Source: an uncultured Tateyamaria sp. (GTDB lineage: Bacteria > Pseudomonadota > Alphaproteobacteria > Rhodobacterales > Rhodobacteraceae). From it: 64,000 nt of DNA. Of the stretch, positions 16,887 through 24,041 are shown piece by piece. The position numbers and the translations under genes are program-made. Location: contig NZ_CANNGP010000015.1 of NCBI RefSeq assembly GCF_947504105.1, forward strand, positions 1-64,000, written 5' to 3'. Under the pieces are notes generated by a model. The model had not been told where the DNA came from. It ran no database searches and saw nothing but the letters and a program-made list of their open reading frames with translations. Position 1 is the first letter of the stretch; each line of letters opens with the position of its first letter.

Positions 16887-18302
16887 ATGATACATCCCGT
16901 TGTTTTGGCCGGTGGTTCCGGCACACGCCTGTGGCCCGTGTCCCGCAAAAGCTACCCCAAGCAGTTCGCGCGTCTGGCGGGCGATGACACTCTGTTTCAA
17001 CAGACTGTCGCACGGGTGACCGGCCCCCAATTCGCGGCACCCATGGTGATCACGGGTGAAGATTATCGCTTCATCGCGCATCAGCAATTGGATGACATGG
17101 GCGCCCGGGCCGCAGATCTGGTTATTGAGCCGGTAGGGCGTAACACAGCCGCCGCGATCCTGACGGCAGCACTTTTGCGCAAGGATACGCCAGAGGCGGT
17201 GCTGATGGTGTTGCCGAGCGACCACGCCATCACGGACGAAGCACAGTTTCGCAACAAGATCAGCAAGGCCGCGGCGCTGGCCGCCAAGGGTCCCATCGTG
17301 ACGCTTGGTGTCCAGCCTGACCACCCGGCCACGGGCTACGGGTATCTGCATGTCGATGGTGGCAATCAGGACGCACTTGTCGTGTCCGAGTTTGCGGAAA
17401 AGCCAACCGAACTTCGTGCGGCCGAAATGCTGGCAGAAGGGGGTTGGCTCTGGAATTCGGGCATGTTCCTGTTCCGCGTGGATACGATCCTGCGCGCCTT
17501 TGAAGATCATGCACAGGACCTGATGGCGCCCTGCGCTGCCGCTGTCGCATTGGGCAGTAAGGATCTGGGGTTTCACCGTTTGGCTAAGGATGCCTTTGCC
17601 CGGTGCCGCAACATTTCCTTCGATCATGCCGTGATGGAACATGTGGGCGAATGCATCGCACTTGAACTAGAATGCGGTTGGTCCGATCTGGGTGGCTGGC
17701 AAGCCATGAAAGACACTGGTCCGGAAGATGACGACGCCAACGTCACGGTAGGCAATGCCACCGCAGTTGATTGCGAAGGCAGCCTGCTGCGATCAGAAAA
17801 CCCGGATATCAAGCTTGTGGGCCTTGGCCTCAAGGACATTATCGCCGTGGCAACCGATGACGGCGTGCTGGTGACCGACATGGCTCACAGCGATCAGGTT
17901 GGAAAAGTCGTCGAAACTTTGCGCACAGAAGGTGCCGTTCAGGCGGACGGGTTCCGCCGCTGCCACCGTCCCTGGGGCTACTACGAAACCCTGTCGCTGG
18001 GCGACCGTTTCCAAGTCAAACGGATCATGGTGGAACCGGGTGCGCAACTGTCCCTGCAAAGCCATGTGCATCGCGCCGAACACTGGGTTGTTGTGAACGG
18101 CTCTGCCCAAGTGACAGTTGGGGAAGAGGTCAAATTGCTGGCCGAAAACGAATCCACCTACATCCCGCTTGGCGCAGTTCACCGCCTCGAAAATCCTGGA
18201 AAACTACCCCTACACCTGATCGAAGTGCAGTCCGGCTGCTACCTCGGTGAGGACGATATCATACGCTACGAAGACGCGTATGATCGGGTAGCGGCAGCAT
18301 AA
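16887..18302 (+). CDS. algA: Bifunctional mannose-1-phosphate guanylyltransferase / mannose-6-phosphate isomerase (AlgA/ManC type)
   Basis: This 471-residue cytoplasmic enzyme supplies GDP-mannose from fructose-6-phosphate via mannose-6-phosphate, with phosphomannomutase encoded elsewhere. The N-terminal nucleotidyltransferase domain carries VVLAGGSGTRLWPVSRKSYP, and its second signature is FAEKPTE followed by WLWNSGMFLFR. The C-terminal type II PMI cupin shows RPWGYYETL, FQVKRIMVEPGAQLSLQSH and HRAEHWVVVNG. The full length matches AlgA/XanB/ManC proteins (about 470-480). It is followed by a strong terminator, so algD is not simply read through from here. Confidence 0.93.
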   Translation: MIHPVVLAGGSGTRLWPVSRKSYPKQFARLAGDDTLFQQTVARVTGPQFAAPMVITGEDYRFIAHQQLDDMGARAADLVIEPVGRNTAAAILTAALLRKDTPEAVLMVLPSDHAITDEAQFRNKISKAAALAAKGPIVTLGVQPDHPATGYGYLHVDGGNQDALVVSEFAEKPTELRAAEMLAEGGWLWNSGMFLFRVDTILRAFEDHAQDLMAPCAAAVALGSKDLGFHRLAKDAFARCRNISFDHAVMEHVGECIALELECGWSDLGGWQAMKDTGPEDDDANVTVGNATAVDCEGSLLRSENPDIKLVGLGLKDIIAVATDDGVLVTDMAHSDQVGKVVETLRTEGAVQADGFRRCHRPWGYYETLSLGDRFQVKRIMVEPGAQLSLQSHVHRAEHWVVVNGSAQVTVGEEVKLLAENESTYIPLGAVHRLENPGKLPLHLIEVQSGCYLGEDDIIRYEDAYDRVAAA

Positions 18303-18344
18303 GTCGCACCTAATACGACCCTCCAACTTGCCACCACTCACGGC

Positions 18345-18376
18345 CCCGCGTGTCAAAGACACGCGGGTCTTTTTTT
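18345..18376 (+). terminator. Strong Rho-independent terminator after algA
   Basis: CCCGCGTGTC at 18345-18354 pairs perfectly with GACACGCGGG at 18358-18367 around an AAA loop. TCTTTTTTT follows at 18368-18376. This is the clearest intrinsic terminator in the window. Confidence 0.92.
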
Positions 18377-18390
18377 GCCCTCAGCCAAGA

Positions 18391-18408
18391 TATAACCCTT
18401 GGTATAGT
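18391..18408 (+). promoter_or_regulatory. Putative algD promoter, related to the alg44 promoter
   Basis: TATAACCCTTGGTATAGT lies directly downstream of the algA terminator and about 91 bp before the algD ATG. It resembles the element at 13663 (12 of 14 positions over the core) and includes an extended -10 box (TGGTATAGT). As at alg44, no good -35 box is seen. Confidence 0.45.
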
Positions 18409-18499
18409 TGGCGATCCGTTCGCCACCGAACACTATCCCTTCGCCCGAAAATTTATTTTATTCAGTCGGTTACAAAGACCTCAAATAGGAGGTCACACC

Positions 18500-19894
18500 A
18501 TGGAACTGAAAAAACTGAACCTGCACGACGCACAGATTGTCGTGCCCGCAAACAGCACCAAGGCACGGATCAGCATCGTCGGTCTGGGTTATGTGGGTGC
18601 GGTCTCGACCGCCTGCCTGTCGTCGCTCGGACACAAAGTCATTGGTGTCGATGTGGACCAAACCAAGATCGAACAGATCGCACGCGGTCAAAGCCCGATC
18701 CACGAGGATCAACTGGGCGAGACCCTGGCCATGGGTGTGGCGGAGGGGTTGATCACAGCAACCGATGATCTCAGCGCGGCTGTGCGCGAAACAGATGTCA
18801 CCTTTGTCTCGGTTGGAACACCAACGGCGGCAGATGGCGGGTGCGACTATTCCTATATTGAACAGGCCGCTCGTTCGATGGCGGTGGGTCTGATGCAAAA
18901 GGACGGGTTTCATGTCTTTGCCATGCGCTGCTCGATCCCGCCCGGCACAACGATGAAGGTTATGGCGAATATCCTGGAATCGATGACGAACAAGAAGGCT
19001 GGGCGCGATTTCGGCATCTGCTTCAACCCCGAATTCCTGCGCGAAGGCGTTGCCATCGACGATTTCCATAATCCGCCCAAGACGGTCATAGGCACCTCGG
19101 ACGTGCGCACGGCACAGATCATGCGCCAGATCTATGCGCCGGTGGATGATACCCCGATCCTGACAACGGTCGAAGTGGCCGAAACCATCAAGTATGTCGA
19201 CAATGTCTGGCATGCGACCAAGGTGTGCTTTGCCAACGAAGTTGGACGGCTCTGCAAACCGCTGGGTGTCGATAGCCACGCTGTGATGGACATTTTCACA
19301 CAGGATCAGAAGCTGAACCTGTCCCCCTACTACCTGAAGCCGGGCTTTGCCTATGGCGGCTCTTGCCTGCCGAAGGAAGTGCGGGCCGTCCAGCATATCG
19401 CCGAAGGATTGGGCGTGTCGCTGCCGCTGATCAGCAATCTTGACCGATCGAACCAAGAACAGATCGCACAGGCCCTGCACATGGTGCGCGAGACAGGCGC
19501 AAAACGGGTGGGCATTCTTGGCCTTGCATTCAAACCTGGCACCGACGATCTGCGCGAAAGCCCGATCCTCGAGGTTATGGCGGCTCTGCGTGAGGAAGGT
19601 GTCGAGCTGATCGTGCACGACACCGCTTTTACCCGCGACACACCGCTCGACGGCCTGATGTCTTACGTCAAGCACGGCAGCACAGGTTTGGCCAAGCTGG
19701 CTGATGGGCTCAGAGACATGCTGCGCGATGACGTGGCCGCGGTCACAGATACTGCGGACGCCATTGTGGTCTGCCACAGCAACGACACCTACCGACAGGC
19801 GGTCATGGACGCGCCGGACACTCCTGTGATCGATGTGGTCCGCCTATTCCGTGAACCCCCCCAAAACGCGCAGGTGAATGGGATCGGCTGGTAG
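18500..19894 (+). CDS. algD: GDP-mannose 6-dehydrogenase (AlgD type)
   Basis: This 464-residue UDP-glucose/GDP-mannose dehydrogenase family enzyme makes two NAD-dependent oxidations that convert GDP-mannose to GDP-mannuronate. The Rossmann motif ISIVGLGYVGAVSTACL comes after about 28 extra N-terminal residues. CFNPEFLREGVAIDDF and the catalytic-cysteine loop YGGSCLPKEVRAV are close to P. aeruginosa AlgD. The C-terminal domain has ILGLAFKPGTDDLRESP. The start at 18500 is fixed by an excellent Shine-Dalgarno (AGGAGG). The gene has its own promoter after a strong terminator and is followed after 36 bp by the RTX gene. UDP-glucose dehydrogenase is a less likely alternative. Confidence 0.9.
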   Translation: MELKKLNLHDAQIVVPANSTKARISIVGLGYVGAVSTACLSSLGHKVIGVDVDQTKIEQIARGQSPIHEDQLGETLAMGVAEGLITATDDLSAAVRETDVTFVSVGTPTAADGGCDYSYIEQAARSMAVGLMQKDGFHVFAMRCSIPPGTTMKVMANILESMTNKKAGRDFGICFNPEFLREGVAIDDFHNPPKTVIGTSDVRTAQIMRQIYAPVDDTPILTTVEVAETIKYVDNVWHATKVCFANEVGRLCKPLGVDSHAVMDIFTQDQKLNLSPYYLKPGFAYGGSCLPKEVRAVQHIAEGLGVSLPLISNLDRSNQEQIAQALHMVRETGAKRVGILGLAFKPGTDDLRESPILEVMAALREEGVELIVHDTAFTRDTPLDGLMSYVKHGSTGLAKLADGLRDMLRDDVAAVTDTADAIVVCHSNDTYRQAVMDAPDTPVIDVVRLFREPPQNAQVNGIGW

Positions 19895-19930
19895 GCCCTG
19901 CGCACCCCACACAATTCAAGGATACTTAAG

Positions 19931-22543
19931 ATGAGTACAATTACCCAACCCCAGTTGGTGGGCACCGGTTTGTCCGATCAAATCGACGGCACCACCGAAA
20001 ATGACATGGTTACAGGCCTAGCGGGCAACGATGCAATCACCGGGCATGCCGGTGGCGACCTGCTCTATGGCGACTATGCCAATGACAACTTGCTTGATGG
20101 CACTGATGGCGCATCGTCGTTTGGCGATTATGCGTCGACTGGTGTCTGGCAGGTTACGGCGCTGGACAATGGTCACCAGCAAATGACCCAAGAAATTACG
20201 ACCGAGATCGGCGGAGTCTACAACCTCAACCTGTCACTTGCCTCCAACTTTGCAGCCGGACGCACTGACGCAGCGGTCGAAGTGCTGGTAAACGGCGAAA
20301 TTGTCGAAACCTTCACAACGCAAAGCGGCGCCTTTGGCGACCACGTTGTTCAGTTCACAGCGCTGGACACCAACGCCGAAATCACCCTTCGGTCGATCGA
20401 TGGTGAAACCGATGGACCCACCATCGACACCTCGGGCCCCGCCTTTCACTACACGACATCGATGGAGATCGGCGGAGAGATGGTCGACGTGGCCACCTTT
20501 GCCGACGGTCAGTCGAACTTCTACCAAGTGCTGAACGGCACATTGCACGTTTATGACGTCGACACACAGACCTACACGCCTGCCGGCGCATCCGGCACGG
20601 TCAACGTGAACGCCTTGGGCTACAACGCGCAGAACGACCTGCTTTATTCGATTGCTGTTAGCGAAGGCGTTGACTCACGCGGGGTCGAGGTCAATCGCAA
20701 CGATCTCGTCATGCTTGATGCAGAAGGGAATTCCTACCGCATCGGTGAAACGCCTTACCGCTCATGGACGGGCGATTTTGATGATCAGGGCAATCTCTGG
20801 ACGTTCCAGTCCAGCATGGACCATATCGCGGTCGTGGACGTCGACCAGATGGATGCGCACGGTAACCCGGTGACCGAAGTGTACCGACTGCCCAACGATC
20901 TTGTTGGTGCACGTGTTTACGACGTTGCCTTTGATGCCGCAACGCAGTGCTTCTACGGCGTGGCCCGCCCATCGGCAGAAGGGGCCGATACCGTTCTTTT
21001 GGTCATCGACATCACAAGCGGCGCACCAGAATTCAGAACTATTCCGGTCACCGGAACGGTCGTGGACGGCGAGACGCTGGATGGCGTTCCGGCTATGACA
21101 TTCGGGGCCGCGATCATGGATGCAGACGGCAACCTGTTTGTCGGCGGAAACTCTGGTAATCACGACATGAACGACAGCACCGGGTCGTCCGGCGGCATTT
21201 ATCAGGTGATTATTGATCCCACTACAGGTGCGGCAACGCTGCATCTGATGGCGGATGCCCCTGGATCCTACTCCAATGACGGTGCAGCGGATCCGACAGC
21301 AGAAAGCCCATTTGGTCCGGTTGACCTGACATCAAGCTTGCTTTTGCGCGACATTTCCCTCGTGGCGACAACCGAAGGCGATCTGAGCTATAACGACAGC
21401 CTGTCAGGTGGTGCAGGAAACGATACCCTCGACGGTGGGATCGGGGTCGATATGCTGGTGGGCGGCAGTGGTGGCGACCGGCTCGAAGGGGATAGCGGCA
21501 ACGACACCCTGGATGGCGGTGCAGGCGACGGCGGGTCCAACCCGATCACGTCGACCTACGACGACACCGGGGCGCGCTATGATCAGTTCGGCAACTTGCT
21601 GGCCCCGGATGACGACATTCTTTTCGGTGGCGCAGGCGACGACCTCCTGTCTGGTTCCGCCGGGCACGACACCATCGATGGCGGCGTCGGAGACGACATG
21701 CTGCGCGGTGGATCGGGCAACGACGAACTACACGGAGGCGAAGGCGCCGACAACCTTGGAGGCGGGTCCGAAGACGATCTGCTACGGGGGGGTGATGGTG
21801 CTGACACACTTGACGGCGGGTCGGGTAACGACGCGCTCAATGGTGGTGCAGGGACGGACCGGCTCATAGGTGGGTCCGGCAATGACGCCTTGAACGGCGG
21901 CGCGGGCCATGACGAACTCCGCGGCAGTTCTGGGGCTGACGTACTGAACGGCGATGCCGGTGACGACACGCTGGGCGGCGGATCTGGCAACGATGATCTC
22001 AATGGTGGTGCAGGCAGCGATAGGTTGATCGGTGGATCCGGTAGCGACAGTCTGAACGGTGCGGCGGATGCCGACACGTTGATAGGCGGATCTGGCAACG
22101 ACGACTTGTCAGGGGGTGGCGGACGCGACCGGCTGAACGGCGGATCGGGCGATGATCTGCTGCATGGGGAGGCGGGCCATGACCTTCTGAACGGGTCGAC
22201 CGGCGATGACACCCTGCATGGCGGTGACGGCAACGATCGCCTCTACCTCGGGGCGGGAGATGACTTTGCATCGGGTGGCGCAGGGGCTGACCGGTTCATC
22301 TTCCGTGACCGGGACCTTGATGGCGGGTCGGATGTGATCAGCGATTTCAACGTGTCACAAGGCGACAGTCTCGACCTGACACGGCTCGACATCGATACGT
22401 CAAGCGCGGCTGACTGGCTTGCGGCTGCAGGTCAGGTGGTGGACGGCAACGATCTGCAGATTCAGCTGGACGACACCACGACGCTCACGCTTCTGGATGT
22501 CGGCAGCGACCTTGAACAGCTCTATGATAACATCCTGCTGTGA
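19931..22543 (+). CDS. Large secreted RTX protein with carbohydrate-binding-like and propeller-like N-terminal regions
   Basis: This 870-residue acidic protein has no signal peptide, as expected for type I secretion. Residues about 10-60 contain RTX-like repeats (GLAGNDAITG, GGDLLYGD). Residues 60-165 look like a jelly-roll module (WQVTALDNGHQQMTQEI, VLVNGEIVETFTT). Residues 175-450 carry repeated strands around DLLYSIAVSEG and YDVAFDAATQCFYGVA, like a DUF6923-type propeller. From about 495 to 785 there are many GGxGxDxLxG nonapeptides that should form calcium-binding beta-rolls. The C-terminus resembles the usual SDFNVSQGDSLDL region of RTX exports. It lies downstream of algD, so a role in the exopolysaccharide matrix is likely. 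No type I secretion genes are adjacent. No epimerase A-module is recognisable. Confidence 0.82.
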   Translation: MSTITQPQLVGTGLSDQIDGTTENDMVTGLAGNDAITGHAGGDLLYGDYANDNLLDGTDGASSFGDYASTGVWQVTALDNGHQQMTQEITTEIGGVYNLNLSLASNFAAGRTDAAVEVLVNGEIVETFTTQSGAFGDHVVQFTALDTNAEITLRSIDGETDGPTIDTSGPAFHYTTSMEIGGEMVDVATFADGQSNFYQVLNGTLHVYDVDTQTYTPAGASGTVNVNALGYNAQNDLLYSIAVSEGVDSRGVEVNRNDLVMLDAEGNSYRIGETPYRSWTGDFDDQGNLWTFQSSMDHIAVVDVDQMDAHGNPVTEVYRLPNDLVGARVYDVAFDAATQCFYGVARPSAEGADTVLLVIDITSGAPEFRTIPVTGTVVDGETLDGVPAMTFGAAIMDADGNLFVGGNSGNHDMNDSTGSSGGIYQVIIDPTTGAATLHLMADAPGSYSNDGAADPTAESPFGPVDLTSSLLLRDISLVATTEGDLSYNDSLSGGAGNDTLDGGIGVDMLVGGSGGDRLEGDSGNDTLDGGAGDGGSNPITSTYDDTGARYDQFGNLLAPDDDILFGGAGDDLLSGSAGHDTIDGGVGDDMLRGGSGNDELHGGEGADNLGGGSEDDLLRGGDGADTLDGGSGNDALNGGAGTDRLIGGSGNDALNGGAGHDELRGSSGADVLNGDAGDDTLGGGSGNDDLNGGAGSDRLIGGSGSDSLNGAADADTLIGGSGNDDLSGGGGRDRLNGGSGDDLLHGEAGHDLLNGSTGDDTLHGGDGNDRLYLGAGDDFASGGAGADRFIFRDRDLDGGSDVISDFNVSQGDSLDLTRLDIDTSSAADWLAAAGQVVDGNDLQIQLDDTTTLTLLDVGSDLEQLYDNILL
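21406..22290 (+). repeat. RTX nonapeptide-coding tandem repeats
   Basis: The coding sequence consists of degenerate 27-bp units encoding GG(S/A)GNDxLNG-type nonapeptides. They occur with few interruptions; one insertion of about 30 residues lies near 21540-21610. They are protein-coding repeats, not a DNA-level element. Confidence 0.85.
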
Positions 22544-22546
22544 TCA

Positions 22547-22575
22547 AAAAACGGTGCGGGCTATTCAAAGCCCGC
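22547..22575. terminator. Bidirectional terminator between the RTX gene and the response regulator gene
   Basis: GCGGGCT at 22556-22562 pairs with AGCCCGC at 22569-22575 around a 6-base loop. On the minus strand it is followed by ACCGTTTTTT, a good U-tract for the response regulator transcript. On the plus strand ATCTTT follows. The stem includes the last codons and stop of the regulator gene. Confidence 0.75.
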
Positions 22576-23175
22576 ATCTTTGGCAATCAATGCCGCCTGC
22601 GTGCGGTTCTTGGCATTCAGCTTCTTGCACAGGGTCCGCACATGCAGCTTGATCGTGACCTCCTGCAAGTCCAACTCGCGGGCGATCTCCTTATTGGACC
22701 GCCCATAGCACAGGCCGGTCAGCACCTGTCGTTCGCGCTGGCTCAACTGCTTGGTGAATTCGGTCTCGGCTTCCTGACCCGCATCCTGCATGACGGAAGC
22801 TGGCACATATGTTTCGCCCGCGATCATAAAACGCACCGCATTCACCAAAGACTTGGCGCCCATCGACTTGGGAATGAAACCGATGGCCCCCGCCTCTACG
22901 GCCTCTTGCGCGATGCGGTTGGGTGCTGTGCCGCTGAGAATGGCAAAGGGCTGGCCCGGGTGGGACCGCATGGCATCGGTCAGGCCATCAAGACCGTTCA
23001 TGCCCGGCATGCTGAAATCCAAAAGCACCAGATCAAACGGCCCCTTGGCATCCAGCGCCTTCATTGCAGACGGGTAGTCGGCAACCGACACCACGGCCGC
23101 GCGCCCTTCGGATTCCAGGTAAGCCGAGATCGTGTCCCGCACCATTTCATGATCGTCTGCCAACAAAATACGCAT
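22561..23175 (-). CDS. NarL/LuxR-type response regulator
   Basis: This two-domain transcription factor has about 204 residues. The receiver domain begins MRILLADDHEMVRDTI (acidic pocket DD) and has the phospho-acceptor in LVLLDFSMPGMNGL, with AILSG and IPKSM as the switch Thr/Ser and Lys regions. The C-terminal LuxR helix-turn-helix reads LSQRERQVLTGLCYGRSNKE, followed by IARELDLQEVTIKLHV. The start at 23175 is placed at the receiver domain; the frame is open to 23277 and starts at 23202 or 23277 are possible. It lies divergent from the molybdopterin-fold/histidine kinase pair and is their most likely output. It may also bind the CTATCC elements near the alg genes, which is inference. Confidence 0.88.
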   Translation of the reverse strand: MRILLADDHEMVRDTISAYLESEGRAAVVSVADYPSAMKALDAKGPFDLVLLDFSMPGMNGLDGLTDAMRSHPGQPFAILSGTAPNRIAQEAVEAGAIGFIPKSMGAKSLVNAVRFMIAGETYVPASVMQDAGQEAETEFTKQLSQRERQVLTGLCYGRSNKEIARELDLQEVTIKLHVRTLCKKLNAKNRTQAALIAKDAGFE

Positions 23176-23428
23176 CGAAACTGCTAACCCCGTGTTCACC
23201 ATAGAAGTTGAGCCTAGCGGACCCGCAGAGCGCGAACCAGCAGGATTGTTGGGGTGCTGTGCACTGGTGATCATCATGGCAACTCCTGTTCATTTATGGC
23301 CCCCAAATCTTTCGGATACGTTTCAAATCCAAAGGTCATCGGCGCAGTGCCCTCGGGTATGTGACATGGCATTTCGATAAAGTCGGACACACTTCCGGCC
23401 ACTGATGTGCCTCCAACGGTCAGGGATT

Positions 23429-23444
23429 CTATCCTTTTGGATAG
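23429..23444. promoter_or_regulatory. Perfect CTATCC-TTTT-GGATAG palindrome upstream of the signalling operon
   Basis: CTATCC at 23429-23434 and GGATAG at 23439-23444 are perfect inverted repeats around TTTT. This is the best-formed copy of the element found before alg44, algA and algD. It lies about 82 bp upstream of the ATG at 23526 and between the regulator and the sensor genes, a natural place for an autoregulatory site. Confidence 0.55.
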
Positions 23445-23525
23445 GTGCCTCTCCTTTTGCACCCAAGCACCGTCTGCGGATTTCGGGCACAAATGAACCA
23501 ACACCCGGATCAAGGAAGCAAAACA

Positions 23526-24017
23526 ATGATGAACGCTCTGAAAACCGCCGCCGCTCTGGTTGCACTTTCGGTTACACCCAGCCTGGCGCAGGATATCGTT
23601 CTGACCATCTCTGGGGCGGTCGATACACCAGACTCCGGCACGGACTGGACCTTTAACATGGACAGCCTGCAAAGCATGACCACGACAACCTTCGAAACCA
23701 CGACAATCTGGACGGAAGGCGTGCAAACCTTTCAGGGCGTGTCGCTCAAGGTTCTACTGGATCGCGTAGGTGCGCAGGGGGACACATTGCGCGCCGTGGC
23801 CTTGAACGACTATGCCGTCACGATCCCGAAATCAGATGCTGTCATAGACGGACCCATCGTTGCGTACATGCGCAATGGGGCCGATATGTCGGTACGCGAC
23901 AAGGGGCCGTTGTGGATTGTTTACCCATACGATGCTAACGAAACGTACAAGTCTGAAGAGTATTATTCGCGCAGCATCTGGCAATTGGCAAAGCTCGAAG
24001 TTGTCGCAGCACAATAG
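23526..24017 (+). CDS. Secreted molybdopterin-oxidoreductase-fold protein (sensor-associated)
   Basis: This 163-residue protein has a signal peptide (LKTAAALVALSVTPSLAQ) followed by a single domain resembling the SUOX/YedY molybdopterin-binding fold: LTISGAV, FQGVSLKVLLDRVGAQG, ALNDYAVTIP, GPLWIVYPYD and SIWQLAKLEV. It is much shorter than a catalytic oxidoreductase, and the Cys that ligates molybdenum is absent (the mature part has no Cys). It probably binds a ligand rather than catalysing a reaction. The start at 23526 has AAGGAAG upstream. The hybrid kinase begins 24 bp downstream, so this protein may be the periplasmic sensing partner of that kinase. Confidence 0.75.
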   Translation: MMNALKTAAALVALSVTPSLAQDIVLTISGAVDTPDSGTDWTFNMDSLQSMTTTTFETTTIWTEGVQTFQGVSLKVLLDRVGAQGDTLRAVALNDYAVTIPKSDAVIDGPIVAYMRNGADMSVRDKGPLWIVYPYDANETYKSEEYYSRSIWQLAKLEVVAAQ

Positions 24018-24041
24018 GATGAGATCGCTATAGGCAAGACA

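Noticed and set aside
18470-19777. 435-codon open frame on the minus strand opposite algD
   Set aside because: It is a shadow frame of high-GC codon use. The plus-strand frame has complete AlgD motifs and an excellent ribosome binding site.
21583-22233. Ser/Pro-rich minus-strand frame over the RTX region
   Set aside because: It is the reverse complement of glycine-aspartate repeats and reflects the repeat composition only.
21406-22290. Regular DNA repeats considered as a CRISPR or tandem-repeat element
   Set aside because: The period is 27 bp in frame with RTX nonapeptides; there are no conserved repeats with unique spacers.
19931-22543. RTX protein as a mannuronan C5-epimerase of the AlgE1-7 type
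   Set aside because: The RTX part fits R-modules, but no parallel beta-helix A-module or its catalytic DPHE-type motif was seen in the N-terminal half.
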